A stretch of DNA of 64,000 bases from Bacillota bacterium. GTDB taxonomy: Bacteria; Bacillota; Clostridia; Lachnospirales; Lachnospiraceae. The stretch lies in NCBI GenBank assembly GCA_023392535.1, contig JAEVYY010000014.1:62001-126000 (forward strand), written 5' to 3'. This document shows positions 7,728 to 17,450 of the stretch, one piece after another. The first letter of the stretch is position 1; each line of letters begins with the position of its first letter. The notes beneath the pieces are model-generated. The model searched no databases. It worked only from the letters and a program-made list of their open reading frames with translations, and was not told the DNA's origin. The position numbers and the translations under genes were made by a program.

Positions 7728-7782
7728 GTATTGAGTGAAAAATAAAACTATTATGTATGAAGAAAAAAGGATGGAAAAAACA

Positions 7783-8286
7783 ATGGCATTATTACAACAA
7801 TGGCGTGATATGGCTTATTCAGAGACAGCCAATAAAGGAGATTTACAAAGACTCTGGGCGGCTTATTTTCAAACTGAAAAAAAAATCTATCAAGAATTAT
7901 TAGGGGCGCCTAAGAAAGCTGTAAAAGGGACGGTAAAAGAATTAGCGGAAAAATTTGACGTAGATATTATGACTATGGTAGGGTTCCTGGATGGCATTAA
8001 TGACAGCTTAAAAACACCAAATCCGATTGAGGAGATGGAAGAGGATACCAAAGTCAGCCTTGCATTTGATATTGAATCACTGTACAAAAACATGGTAGGT
8101 GCAGGGGCAGATTGGCTCTATGAATTAGAAGAGTGGAACGATATTTTGGATGAGGACAAGCGTAAGGAACTTTACAAAGAGCAGAAACTTTCTACGACAA
8201 TCATAAAAGAAGCAAAAGTTTACCCAAATGATTTGTGTCCATGTGGTTCTGGTAAAAAATATAAAAAGTGCTGTGGTAAGAATTAA
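7783..8286 (+). CDS. SEC-C motif protein
   Basis: About 167 residues. The C-terminus has the SEC-C zinc-binding signature CPCGSGKKYKKCCG, as at the end of SecA and in many small proteins of unknown role; the helical remainder (LLQQWRDMAYSE..., then FDVDIMTMVGFLDGIND) is seen in clostridial SEC-C proteins. Start: ATG 7783 has AAAGGATGG eight bases upstream; ATG 7771 and 7753 are in frame but less well served, and the promoter places the message start near 7734. Monocistronic, with its own promoter and a bidirectional terminator. Its partner is unknown; zinc binding and protein or ribosome contact are inferences from the motif. Confidence 0.85.
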   Translation: MALLQQWRDMAYSETANKGDLQRLWAAYFQTEKKIYQELLGAPKKAVKGTVKELAEKFDVDIMTMVGFLDGINDSLKTPNPIEEMEEDTKVSLAFDIESLYKNMVGAGADWLYELEEWNDILDEDKRKELYKEQKLSTTIIKEAKVYPNDLCPCGSGKKYKKCCGKN

Positions 8287-8302
8287 TAATAAAATAAATA
8301 AT

Positions 8303-8353
8303 AAAAAGAGCAACCAAGGTTCAAGAAAAAGAAACTTTTGGTTGCTCTTTTTA
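8303..8353. terminator. Bidirectional terminator
   Basis: 15-bp perfect stem (AAAAAGAGCAACCAA at 8303-8317, complement 8338-8352) flanked by A and T runs, between the convergent SEC-C and TetR genes. Confidence 0.9.
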
Positions 8354-8426
8354 TTATTTCATTAAAAAAGTATAAAATGCCTTTATTTTTGTAAAGCGAT
8401 GTAGTATAAACAAGGTAAGAAAAATT

Positions 8427-9026
8427 TTAGGAACTGGTATCGGAAAGTTTAAGAATCATACTTTTTATGTAAGGGAAAATGATTTCTGGAGTCACTTCTG
8501 TACCAAGACTTCCAGCCGCCCAATCCGTAACCAGCCCTACATATCCTGAAACCATAAAAGAAATAATAATTTTATAATCAAGTTGTACTTGTTCAGAAGA
8601 AGATATTTCTGAATGCTGTAAAATGTGATTATAAATTTTTTCCTTAAACTTCAACGTAAGATTTGGAAATAAATTACGATTATAGTGCTTGAGAATCAAT
8701 TTTTGATGCTTATAGCCGTGTTGTAACATTTCTTCAATGAACGAAAAATTGATTGCATGTAACCTCTGTGATGAATCCGTTAACTGGCAAAAAGGAATAT
8801 TCCTGGAAGATTTGAGATTGTGCAAAAAATCATTTATCAAATCATCTTCAATTTCAGAAATGACATCAAAAATGGTACTATAATGTGCATAGAAAGTTCC
8901 ACGGTTAATATCTGCCAAGTTTGTGATTTCTGTAACCTTAATATCAGCAGGATTCTTTTTTAAAATTAATTTCATAACGGCTTTTTTGATTAAGCGTTTC
9001 GAACGAATAACATTCCTAGGTTCCAT
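8427..9026 (-). CDS. TetR/AcrR-family regulator, divergent from the RND efflux genes
   Basis: 199 residues from the ATG at 9026, which has GGAGA seven bases upstream; an in-frame ATG at 9083 lacks a ribosome site. The N-terminal helix-turn-helix reads KVTEITNLADINRGTFYAHYSTIFDV, the standard TetR DNA-binding pattern. The rest is the all-helical ligand-binding and dimer domain, ending in a segment (FMVSGYVGLVTDW) seen in TetR_C members. Its position, divergent from a membrane fusion protein and RND pump with AATCA/TGATT repeats between, makes it the probable repressor of the pump. The ligand is unknown. Confidence 0.88.
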   Translation of the reverse strand: MEPRNVIRSKRLIKKAVMKLILKKNPADIKVTEITNLADINRGTFYAHYSTIFDVISEIEDDLINDFLHNLKSSRNIPFCQLTDSSQRLHAINFSFIEEMLQHGYKHQKLILKHYNRNLFPNLTLKFKEKIYNHILQHSEISSSEQVQLDYKIIISFMVSGYVGLVTDWAAGSLGTEVTPEIIFPYIKSMILKLSDTSS

Positions 9027-9113
9027 AAGAATCTCCTTCCCCAAAAAACAACAAATATATTCAATCTGTCTAAAATAATACAAATAGTAGAAAGTTGATG
9101 ATTGCTATTTACC

Positions 9114-9185
9114 AATCAATTGAATTATAATACACCTATGGTTAAAAATCAACATTTGATTGATTTTGAACATATGTCTTATTAT
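9114..9185. promoter_or_regulatory. Divergent promoter and operator region of the RND operon
   Basis: Palindrome AATCAA-CAT-TTGATT (9147-9161) overlaps a promoter-like TTGATT (9156-9161), 18 bases, TATTAT (9180-9185) reading toward the efflux genes. A second small palindrome TCAATTGA lies at 9116-9123. The cluster of AATCA/TGATT half-sites is a plausible TetR binding site. Confidence 0.5.
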
Positions 9186-9228
9186 ATAAGGAGAATACAG
9201 CATAAATTTAATAGGAGAATAGAAAAGC

Positions 9229-11289
9229 ATGAAAAAAATTAAGACAAAGAACAAGTTACCTTCTATATCCCAATATGGTACTAAATTTGGATGTGGTGCA
9301 CTTGCTACTTTATTACTGCTTTCCAGTGTCGCACTTAGCGGATGCGGAAAGAAAGAACTTGCACCAGAAGATGAGAAAACACCAAGTATTATGGTCGAGA
9401 CCACTTCTGTTGGAGCTAAGACAATATCTGTTTTTAGTGACTTTATTGGTAGTATTGAAGCGAATGATGAGACCATCATCATGCCAAAGGTAGCGGGAGA
9501 GGTTACAGAAAAGTATTTTGAAGTAGGCGATCGTGTAAATGCGGGTGATTTGTTATTTACCATTGATGATACTGCATTACAGCTTTCAAAAGCTTCTGCA
9601 GAGGCAACACTACAGTCTGCACAGGCAACGCTTGAAACAGCACAGGCTGGTTTGACCGCACAGCAGGCAGCGAATGCATCCACCCAAGCATCTGTGGCAG
9701 AGACAATCGGAACTATGGATACCAATGAAATGGAGTTGGATGCAAATGTGGATAAAGCAAAAAAAGCGGTCGGTGCAGCAAAAGCTGGAAAGGCATTATC
9801 GGCACAAACCTATGCTACTTATAAAGATGCTGCGGATGACGCAAAAGATAATAAAGAAAGTGTAGAGGATCAGAAAGGGAATCTAGAGGATTATCTGGAG
9901 AATTTAGAAGAGAAGATGGATACAGCCAATCGTATCTTGAATTCTGCAGATGTTACAGCAGCACAAGAAGAAGCGGCATCCCATGGGGTAACGAGCACTT
10001 CTTCCACGAAAGAAGCTGTTACAAATGATTATATAAGTGCAAAAACAGCATACACAAGCTATACTGCCTTATCGGCTGCTATTTCTACCGCAAAAGCACA
10101 ATATGAAGGTGCTGAGAGCACAATTACCAGTATGGAAGGCGCTTATGATGCGAAGTTATTAGCGCAGATTCAGGCGGCTATCGGGGTGGAAACAGGTAAA
10201 GATAATATAGATACAGCAGAACAAGCATTGGAACTTGCTAAAAAGTATAAGGAAGACTATGAAAACTTTACTAAGAATAAAATAAATGCAGGTGTTAATG
10301 CCCAATTAGTCGGGGCTGAAGCATCTTTGGTTAATTCCAGTTCAAATGTGAAATCAGCGAATGCAGGAGTGGCGAATGCAAAGATAAATCTGGATTCCAC
10401 ACAGTTGCAATTAGATTATACAAGAGTAAAAACACCGGTAAGTGGTATCATTCAAGCTATAAATGTTTCAAAATATAACATGGCTTCACAATCTACCCAA
10501 GCCTATATTATTTCGAGCGAAGACAGTAAGAAGATAATTTTTTACGTGGCAGAGTCAACAATGCATAACCTAAGGGAAGGACAATCTGCAACGGTCGAAA
10601 AAAATGGTGTTACATATGAAGCTACTATATCACATATTGAAAATACAGTAGATTTTGCAAAAGGACTATTCAAAGTGGAGGCACAGGTAACTGGTCAGGA
10701 CACTTCAGGATTTATTACAGGGACAACAGTGAAGCTTGCAACTGCGACACAACAGTCGGTCGATGCAATGACGATTCCAATTGATGCGGTATATTATGAT
10801 AACGAACAGCCATATGTATATTGTTACCAGAATGGAACGGCTGTTAGGACAGATATCGTGACCGGTATCGCAGATGAGGAAGTGATAGAAATAAAATCTG
10901 GTCTGAGTGCAGACAGTAAAATCATTACGAGCTGGGCATCTCAGCTGAAGGATGGCGCAAAGGTCTATGAAAATCAACAAGAGGAGTCTTCCAAAGAAGA
11001 AATACCGGAAGAAGTAGAAGTAGAAAGTAAAGTCGAAGAAGAAACTGTTTCACAAGATTCGGATACGAATGAAGAGATCATTGAGACAATCAATAAGGTC
11101 AATATTAGAAGTCAGGCAAGTCAGGAAGCAGATAAGCTGGGAGTAGCGTTGCCAGGAGAACAGTACACCAGATTAGAAACGACGCAAGATGGTTGGAGTA
11201 AGATCGTATTTCAAGGAAAAGAGGCTTTTATAAAATCTGATTACGTAAAAACAGTTAAGACAGACCAAGGGGAGAACATAAATGAGTAA
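9229..11289 (+). CDS. RND efflux periplasmic-adaptor lipoprotein with C-terminal SH3b domain
   Basis: 686 residues, long for the family. The N-terminus is a lipoprotein signal (LSGC, Cys39). A biotinyl-lipoyl-type half motif (VAGEVTEKYFEVGDRVNAGD, about 88-107) is followed by a very long Ala-rich coiled coil (about 115-380), the second half motif (YTRVKTPVSGIIQAINV, about 400) and beta-barrel segments. Unlike usual adaptors it continues through a Glu-rich linker (about 585-620) into an SH3b-like domain (VNIRSQASQEADKLG... GWSKIVFQGKEAFIKSDYV), which in Firmicutes often binds cell wall. Overlaps the RND gene by 8 bp, so the two are translated together. It links the pump to the outer surface or wall; substrate unknown. 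Confidence 0.9.
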   Translation: MKKIKTKNKLPSISQYGTKFGCGALATLLLLSSVALSGCGKKELAPEDEKTPSIMVETTSVGAKTISVFSDFIGSIEANDETIIMPKVAGEVTEKYFEVGDRVNAGDLLFTIDDTALQLSKASAEATLQSAQATLETAQAGLTAQQAANASTQASVAETIGTMDTNEMELDANVDKAKKAVGAAKAGKALSAQTYATYKDAADDAKDNKESVEDQKGNLEDYLENLEEKMDTANRILNSADVTAAQEEAASHGVTSTSSTKEAVTNDYISAKTAYTSYTALSAAISTAKAQYEGAESTITSMEGAYDAKLLAQIQAAIGVETGKDNIDTAEQALELAKKYKEDYENFTKNKINAGVNAQLVGAEASLVNSSSNVKSANAGVANAKINLDSTQLQLDYTRVKTPVSGIIQAINVSKYNMASQSTQAYIISSEDSKKIIFYVAESTMHNLREGQSATVEKNGVTYEATISHIENTVDFAKGLFKVEAQVTGQDTSGFITGTTVKLATATQQSVDAMTIPIDAVYYDNEQPYVYCYQNGTAVRTDIVTGIADEEVIEIKSGLSADSKIITSWASQLKDGAKVYENQQEESSKEEIPEEVEVESKVEEETVSQDSDTNEEIIETINKVNIRSQASQEADKLGVALPGEQYTRLETTQDGWSKIVFQGKEAFIKSDYVKTVKTDQGENINE

Positions 11290-14200
11290 ATTGACTAGAA
11301 CAGTGTTAAATCGACCTGTAGCAGTTGTTGTGGTTGTGGTTGCGTTAATATTATTCGGTTTTACTTCTTTAACTGGTCTGAAATTACAATTGATTCCAGA
11401 TCTAAATCTGCCTATGATGGTAGTAACCACAGTCTATCCGCAGGCAGGTCCGGAAGAAGTAGAAAGATTAGTCTCTGAAAAAATAGAAGATGCATGTGCC
11501 ACGATTTCTGGTCTGAATAAAACGAGTAGCACTTCCAATGAAAACTATTCTACCATATTGTTTGAATTTGATTATGGAACAGACATGGATGAAGTGTATA
11601 CAGATATGCAAGAAGCGATTAACAAGGTTAAGCAGGAATTGCCGGATGACGCAAAAGATCCCACAATCATGTCAATCGATCTGAATATGCAAGATTCCAT
11701 GACGTTATCCGTTGATTCGGATGCAGATATTGATTTATTAAATGAAGTAACTAAGAATATAGAACCCGAGCTAAAGAAAGTATCGGATGTTGCAGAGCTA
11801 AAGATCTCGGGTGGTAGGGAAAAATATATTTCGGTGGAATTAATACCAGAATATGTGAATCAATATGGTTTGGATATATCTTCTGTAGCGGCGGCCATAA
11901 CTTCTGTAAACTTTACAATGACAGCTGGAAGTGCAGATTATGGAAGACAATCAATTACTATGAATTCCGAGGTACAATATGAAAAGATTCCCGAGTTAAA
12001 GCAAGTTCCTATTACAACGAGTTCGGGAGAAATCATACATTTATCAGATATCGCAAATATCCGCTATGCAACAAAAGAGGCAGAAAGTTATAGTAGATAT
12101 AATGGGAATGATAATGTCAGTATTGGGATTTCAAAAAAACAAGCCTCCAGTGCAGTCACATTATCCAATAAAATAACAAAAGTCATGGATAAATTACAGG
12201 AAAAATATCCGGATTTAAATTTCAAAATTGTTTATGATAGCAGTGACTCTATTTTAAGTTCTATTAAATCCATAGGTCAGACGCTGCTATTGGGTATTCT
12301 TCTTTCCATGGCAGTATTGTTCCTGTTCTTTGGAGATATGAAAGCAAGTTTAATCGTGGGAAGTTCTATGCCTATTTCACTGCTGGTGACATTTATCATG
12401 ATGAGTTTGATGGGCTTCTCATTAAACACGGTAACAATGGGGGCTTTGGTAATCGGCATCGGAATGATGGTAGATAATGCGATTGTCGTAATAGAAATGT
12501 GTTTTCGTAAAAAGGAGGATGGGCTAGATTTTAAAGAGGCAGCTTATGAAGGTACTAAATTTGTTACAAATTCAATTATAGCATCAACTATAACAACCGT
12601 AGTTGTATATCTACCGCTGGCCAGGATGAAAGGTATCTCTGGGCAAATGTTCACGCAGTTAGGATATACCATCATATTCGCGCTTCTCGCGTCGTTAGTA
12701 TCAGCGCTTACTTTGATTCCGCTTTGTTTTTCCAGATATAAACCGGTTGAAAGGAAAAACACGCCTGTGACCAGATTGCTTGCTTTAATATCTGAGAAAT
12801 ATGGTCATTTATTGAAGATAGCATTACATAGAAAAAAAGTAGTAGCATTGATTGCGATTTCCTTATTTGTACTATCTATTTTTCTGGCGAAATATGTAAA
12901 GACAGAATTGATGGCACAAACAGACGAAGGTCAGGTTACTGTTGCTGTTACATTTCGACCGGGTTTACAGCTTGATTATATGGATGAGGTTACGAAAAGG
13001 ATAGAGACATTTGTGGAGGAAGATTCCGAAATAGAAGATTATGGAACAACAATCACAAAATCAAGTTCATCTGCTACATTAAGTGCATATGTAAAAGATG
13101 ACAGTAAATATAGTACTGCCGAAATTGTGGATAGGTGGAATCAGCAGTTAGTAGGTTTTGATAGTAATTGTGACATAAAGGCCAGTTCTGCATCATCTTC
13201 GGGAATGTCAGCTATGAGCGGGGGAAATACCAAGCAGATTGATTTGCGTGGAACCAATCTGGAAGATTTGAAAACAGCATCCAAACAAGTAGAAGAAGTT
13301 ATGAAAAATACAAATGGTGTATTAAGTGTAGAAGCTACTATGTCTCAGACTAGTTCTAAGGCGCAAATTGTGATTGATCCAATTAAGGCAAGAAGCAAGG
13401 GATTTTCAGCACAGCAGTTAGCTGGTTTACTCTACACAAATATGTCTGGGAGAGATGTTACAGATGTAACGATAGATGATCGGGAATATACCATAACAGT
13501 TGAAAATCCAGCAGACAAATATAGGAATATGAACGATGTTAATGGAATGACATTTACAAATCCAAGTGGAGTAAACGTACCGTTAACAGAGATGGCAAAG
13601 ATCGTATATACGGATACGCAACAGTCTATTAATAGAAAAGATGGCCAGTTTTTGGCGACCATCACCGCTACGCTGACAGCTGATACAAAATATACAAGCG
13701 GAGACGCAATTCAGGACGGTGTTACGAAACTTACTTTTCCAGAAAGCGTAGAGCAGGGAACTAATGCGATGGACGAAATGATGACGGAGGAATTTACAGC
13801 TTTAGGAATAGCGATACTGGTTGCAATCTTTTTGGTCTTCATGGTTATGGCTATTCAGTTCGAATCCATTCGTTATTCAGGTCTTGTCATGTTCTGCATT
13901 CCGTTTAGTTTAATAGGTTCCATAGCGTTATTATTGCTAACAAATGCGAAAATCAGTATGACTTCCTTAATGGGATTCTTGATGTTAGTTGGTATTGTTG
14001 TTAATAACGGTATCTTGTACGTGGATGCTACCAATCAATACCGTAGGGATATGTCTACAGAAGATGCTCTGATATTTACAGGAGAAACCCGTTTAAGACC
14101 GATCTTAATGACAACATTAACAACTATTTTATCAATGATTCCGGCGGCCGTAGGCTGGGGAGATAATGGTGAAGTCATGCAGGGGATGTCGCTGGTTATC

Positions 14201-14359
14201 ATTGGAGGATTAACGGCTTCTACAATTTTAACATTAATATTGTTACCGACCTTCTATATGATAATTCATAAGCATAGCAAAGAGAAGAAATTAAGAAGGC
14301 AATTAATAACGGAAGGTAAAATAGAAGCAAAACAGAAAAACAAATTTTTTAGAAAGTAA
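11282..14359 (+). CDS. RND-family efflux transporter (AcrB/SwrC-like)
   Basis: 1025 residues with the RND layout: a first membrane helix near residue 12-30, a large outer loop, helices 2-6 (about 335-490), a second outer loop, and the last six helices (about 840-1000). The TM4 motif GIGMMVDNAIVVIE keeps the proton-relay Asp (398) but has Asn where AcrB has the second Asp, as common in Gram-positive members. Proton-driven export of amphipathic compounds is the family role; SwrC of Bacillus is the nearest characterised type. It forms an operon with the lipoprotein adaptor and ends in a good terminator; regulation by the divergent TetR protein is likely. Confidence 0.92.
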   Translation: MSKLTRTVLNRPVAVVVVVVALILFGFTSLTGLKLQLIPDLNLPMMVVTTVYPQAGPEEVERLVSEKIEDACATISGLNKTSSTSNENYSTILFEFDYGTDMDEVYTDMQEAINKVKQELPDDAKDPTIMSIDLNMQDSMTLSVDSDADIDLLNEVTKNIEPELKKVSDVAELKISGGREKYISVELIPEYVNQYGLDISSVAAAITSVNFTMTAGSADYGRQSITMNSEVQYEKIPELKQVPITTSSGEIIHLSDIANIRYATKEAESYSRYNGNDNVSIGISKKQASSAVTLSNKITKVMDKLQEKYPDLNFKIVYDSSDSILSSIKSIGQTLLLGILLSMAVLFLFFGDMKASLIVGSSMPISLLVTFIMMSLMGFSLNTVTMGALVIGIGMMVDNAIVVIEMCFRKKEDGLDFKEAAYEGTKFVTNSIIASTITTVVVYLPLARMKGISGQMFTQLGYTIIFALLASLVSALTLIPLCFSRYKPVERKNTPVTRLLALISEKYGHLLKIALHRKKVVALIAISLFVLSIFLAKYVKTELMAQTDEGQVTVAVTFRPGLQLDYMDEVTKRIETFVEEDSEIEDYGTTITKSSSSATLSAYVKDDSKYSTAEIVDRWNQQLVGFDSNCDIKASSASSSGMSAMSGGNTKQIDLRGTNLEDLKTASKQVEEVMKNTNGVLSVEATMSQTSSKAQIVIDPIKARSKGFSAQQLAGLLYTNMSGRDVTDVTIDDREYTITVENPADKYRNMNDVNGMTFTNPSGVNVPLTEMAKIVYTDTQQSINRKDGQFLATITATLTADTKYTSGDAIQDGVTKLTFPESVEQGTNAMDEMMTEEFTALGIAILVAIFLVFMVMAIQFESIRYSGLVMFCIPFSLIGSIALLLLTNAKISMTSLMGFLMLVGIVVNNGILYVDATNQYRRDMSTEDALIFTGETRLRPILMTTLTTILSMIPAAVGWGDNGEVMQGMSLVIIGGLTASTILTLILLPTFYMIIHKHSKEKKLRRQLITEGKIEAKQKNKFFRK

Positions 14360-14375
14360 TTTAAAATATCAGGAA

Positions 14376-14417
14376 ATACACCCAAGTACATGCTATGTAT
14401 TTGGGTGCATTTTTTTA
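14376..14417 (+). terminator. Terminator of the RND operon
   Basis: Stem ACACCCAAGTACAT (14378-14391) pairs with ATGTATTTGGGTG(C) downstream with few wobbles, followed by seven T residues. Confidence 0.85.
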
Positions 14418-14563
14418 TGTTTTTTTTCGTTACCACAAATATCCAATTTTCGACAATATAGAGCAGAACCGTGTTATATGACACTGTTCCGCAATGGTGA
14501 TTTATTATATCCTAATAATTAAAATATAGTTCTTTTTAACTAGTTAATATGGGGAGAAGGTAA

Positions 14564-14920
14564 ATGAAAAAGGTGCTTGTAGTAGATGATACGGTCTTTA
14601 TGCGGATGACATTAAATAATTTCCTGAGTAATAATGGTTTTGAAGTAATTGGAGAAGCCGTAAATGGACAGGATGCAATTGAGAAATTTAAACAATTAAA
14701 GCCAGATCTGGTTACTATGGATATTACAATGCCCGTGCTCACGGGATTGGAGGCATTAAAAGAGATAATTAAATATGATCCCAAGGCGAAGGTAGTTATG
14801 ATTACAGCCATGGGGCAGGAGGAAATGGTAAAGCAATCCATCCTGCTTGGGGCAAAATCTTTTATTGTAAAACCATTTAAAGAAGAACAGATTGTAAATG
14901 TATTAAATAAATTGGCTTAA
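14564..14920 (+). CDS. cheY: Chemotaxis response regulator CheY
   Basis: 118 residues, a stand-alone receiver. Acidic pair Asp8-Asp9 (VVDD), phosphoacceptor Asp53 (VTMDITMP), Thr in VMITAM and Lys in FIVKPF are all present. Phosphorylated by CheA, it would act on the flagellar switch. First gene of the che operon; GGGGAGAAGG precedes the ATG. A second cheY is usual in the fla operon beyond fliY, outside this window. Confidence 0.93.
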   Translation: MKKVLVVDDTVFMRMTLNNFLSNNGFEVIGEAVNGQDAIEKFKQLKPDLVTMDITMPVLTGLEALKEIIKYDPKAKVVMITAMGQEEMVKQSILLGAKSFIVKPFKEEQIVNVLNKLA

Positions 14921-14949
14921 GTGCCTAAGAGTGAAAGGAGGGATACTGT

Positions 14950-16896
14950 TTGTCTGAAATATACGAAAATGAATCTATGCTAGATATTTTTATTTTTGAG
15001 ATATCGCAATTAATTGAACAGCTTGAAGAATTAATTTTGTCAAATGAAGAAGAATGTTGTTATTCTCCATGCTCCTTAAATGAGATATTCAGAATTATGC
15101 ATACAATCAAGGGATCTTCTGCGATGATGATGTTTCAAAATATATCATCTTTGGCACATGCAATGGAGGATCTTTTTTTTTACTTGCGTGAAAAAAAACC
15201 AGAGCATGTAGATTATAACGTTTTATCAGATTTAATCTTAGAGTGCATTGATTTTATAAAAGTTGAGATAGAAAAGATAAAAAATGGAGATCAGGCGGAT
15301 GGAATCTATACAGAACTGATAGAAAGAATTCATTGCTTTTTAAACTTTTTAAAAGAAGGTGGAGGGATACAAGAATCAAATAGTTTTAAAATAGTTCTTT
15401 TCTTTGAAGAAGGATGTGAAATGGAAAACTTGCGTGCCTTTTCTATCATACATAATTTGGATGAGTTCGTAACAGAGATAACATTTTGTCCGGATGATCT
15501 TGACCGTGGAGAAGAAACGATAGAGGCTCTTAGAAAAGAGGGATTTACCATATATTTAAAGACGAAATGTTCTTATGACAAAATCTATGATTTCTTTTGC
15601 CACACAGAATTTGTCAGGGAATTCAGAGTCTCGGTTTGGGATAAGAAGGAACCGGAAAGAGCGAAAGTTGAGATTGAAAAGAGGCAGGAAAAGTTAGCCG
15701 GAAACAAAGAAGAGCAAAATATCATGCCTCAACAGAGTATCATAAGTGTAGGAGTTGGAAAGCTTGATAAATTAATGGATCTGATGGGGGAATTAGTAAT
15801 AGCGGAGGCTATGGTAATCCAAAATTCGGATTTAAAAGGATTGGTATTAGATAATTTCTATAAAGCTTCACAACAATTGACGAAAATTACAGATGAAATG
15901 CAAGATATTATTATGTCAGTCCGGATGGTCCCTCTATCGGTTACATTTCATAAAATGCATCGATTGGTGCGGGATATGTCTAAAAAGTTAGGAAAAGAGA
16001 TCAATCTTGAGATTCTAGGAGAGGAAACAGAGGTTGATAAGAATATCATAGAACATATTTCTGATCCACTCATGCATCTTGTCAGAAATGCGATCGATCA
16101 TGGTCTTGAATTTCCAGATGTGAGAGAAGAAAAGGGAAAGCAGCGGATCGGTAATTTGACCTTAGAGGCAAAAAATGAGGGCGGCGATGTTCTGATTATG
16201 ATCAAAGACGATGGACAGGGTTTAAACAAGGCAAGCATTCTTAAAAAGGCAAAAGAAAATGGACTATTACAGAAGACTGAAGAAGAAATGTCTGATAAAG
16301 AAGTCTATAATTTGATATTTTTACCTGGGTTCTCGACCAATATAGATGTTACAGAATTCTCGGGACGAGGTGTCGGTATGGACGTTGTTACGAAAAATAT
16401 AGAAATGGTCGGGGGAACAGTCGCGCTGGATAGTGTGGAGGGTAGCGGAACAACCATAACATTAAAGATACCTCTTACTTTAGCAATTATTGATGGTATG
16501 AACATAAAGGTAGGAAATTCCTATTTTACCATTCCAACTATCTTGGTCAAAGAGTTTTTCAGGGTAAAGCAAGGAGATATCATTACAGATCCCGATAACA
16601 ATGAGATGATCATGGTTCGGGGCCTATGTTATCCATTGGTTAGATTATATGAGTATTATAAAGTAAAAAATGCAAGAACTGACTTTGAAGAAGGTATTAT
16701 CATAATGGTTGAGCGGGATGACAATATGATCTGTATATTTGCAGATGAATTATTGGGACAGCAACAAGTAGTGGTAAAAGCTTTGCCAGATTATATCCGA
16801 AAATTTAAAAAAATCAAAGGGCTTACCGGATGTACACTTTTAGGAGATGGAAATATAAGCCTTATACTGGATATTGCAGACTTTGTTGCAAATTAA
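14950..16896 (+). CDS. cheA: Chemotaxis histidine kinase CheA
   Basis: 648 residues starting at TTG with AAAGGAGGG just upstream. Domains in order: Hpt with His51 in MHTIKGSSAM; a receiver-docking region (about 145-230); dimerisation helices (KLDKLMDLMGELVIAEAM, about 274); an ATPase with the N box HLVRNAIDHGLE, DDGQGL and GRGVGMDVV; and a CheW-like domain to the end. This is the full CheA layout: it phosphorylates CheY and CheB under the control of the methyl-accepting receptors. Placed between cheY and cheW in the operon. Confidence 0.95.
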   Translation: MSEIYENESMLDIFIFEISQLIEQLEELILSNEEECCYSPCSLNEIFRIMHTIKGSSAMMMFQNISSLAHAMEDLFFYLREKKPEHVDYNVLSDLILECIDFIKVEIEKIKNGDQADGIYTELIERIHCFLNFLKEGGGIQESNSFKIVLFFEEGCEMENLRAFSIIHNLDEFVTEITFCPDDLDRGEETIEALRKEGFTIYLKTKCSYDKIYDFFCHTEFVREFRVSVWDKKEPERAKVEIEKRQEKLAGNKEEQNIMPQQSIISVGVGKLDKLMDLMGELVIAEAMVIQNSDLKGLVLDNFYKASQQLTKITDEMQDIIMSVRMVPLSVTFHKMHRLVRDMSKKLGKEINLEILGEETEVDKNIIEHISDPLMHLVRNAIDHGLEFPDVREEKGKQRIGNLTLEAKNEGGDVLIMIKDDGQGLNKASILKKAKENGLLQKTEEEMSDKEVYNLIFLPGFSTNIDVTEFSGRGVGMDVVTKNIEMVGGTVALDSVEGSGTTITLKIPLTLAIIDGMNIKVGNSYFTIPTILVKEFFRVKQGDIITDPDNNEMIMVRGLCYPLVRLYEYYKVKNARTDFEEGIIIMVERDDNMICIFADELLGQQQVVVKALPDYIRKFKKIKGLTGCTLLGDGNISLILDIADFVAN

Positions 16897-16938
16897 TAAA
16901 TTGTAGTTTCTTAAAATGGGAGGAAAGGTGATAGAAGA

Positions 16939-17430
16939 ATGTCAAACGAAATGGAAGAACTAGTGGAAATGGAGGAAGATACACAGAAAGGTAGATTTTT
17001 AACGTTTGCTTTAGGCAAGGAAACATATGGAATCGAAATTACATATGTTACTGAAATCATCGGTATACAAGAAATTACGGAATTACCGGAACTGCCTGAG
17101 TACATAAAAGGAATTATTAATTTAAGAGGTAAAATTATACCTGTGATGGATGTCAGATTAAGATTCAAAAAGGAATTTCATGATTATAATGACAGGACAT
17201 GTATCATTGTCGTGGATATAAAGGGTGTTGCAATAGGCTTAATTGTTGACAGTGTAGCGGAAGTCCTGACGATATTGGAGCAGGATATAGCGCCACCTCC
17301 ACAATTGAGAGGGCAAAATAATAAATATATAAGAAGTATTGGAAAAGTAGGAAATGATGTCAAGTTGTTACTGGATTGTGAAAAGCTATTAACGGATAAC
17401 GAATTGGAAGACTTGAGTGAAGTACAATAG
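16939..17430 (+). CDS. cheW: Chemotaxis coupling protein CheW
   Basis: 163 residues, one CheW domain: FALGKETYGIEI, EIIGIQEITELPELPEYIKGIINLRGKIIPVMDVR and a C-terminal DSVAEVL segment. It bridges CheA and the chemoreceptors. The ATG is preceded by AGGAAAGGTG. The N-terminus has an extra acidic 15 residues. Confidence 0.94.
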   Translation: MSNEMEELVEMEEDTQKGRFLTFALGKETYGIEITYVTEIIGIQEITELPELPEYIKGIINLRGKIIPVMDVRLRFKKEFHDYNDRTCIIVVDIKGVAIGLIVDSVAEVLTILEQDIAPPPQLRGQNNKYIRSIGKVGNDVKLLLDCEKLLTDNELEDLSEVQ

Positions 17431-17450
17431 AGAAAAGGGAGAATAGAAAA

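Noticed and set aside
9105..9725. A 206-codon reverse frame under the RND adaptor gene
   Set aside because: It is a shadow of the adaptor's codon use, with a composition of low-complexity Ser/Ala and no ribosome site.
14445..14463. AATTTTCGACAATAT as a possible CodY box upstream of cheY
   Set aside because: Only about 10 of 15 positions match AATTTTCWGAAAATT, and the second half is wrong.
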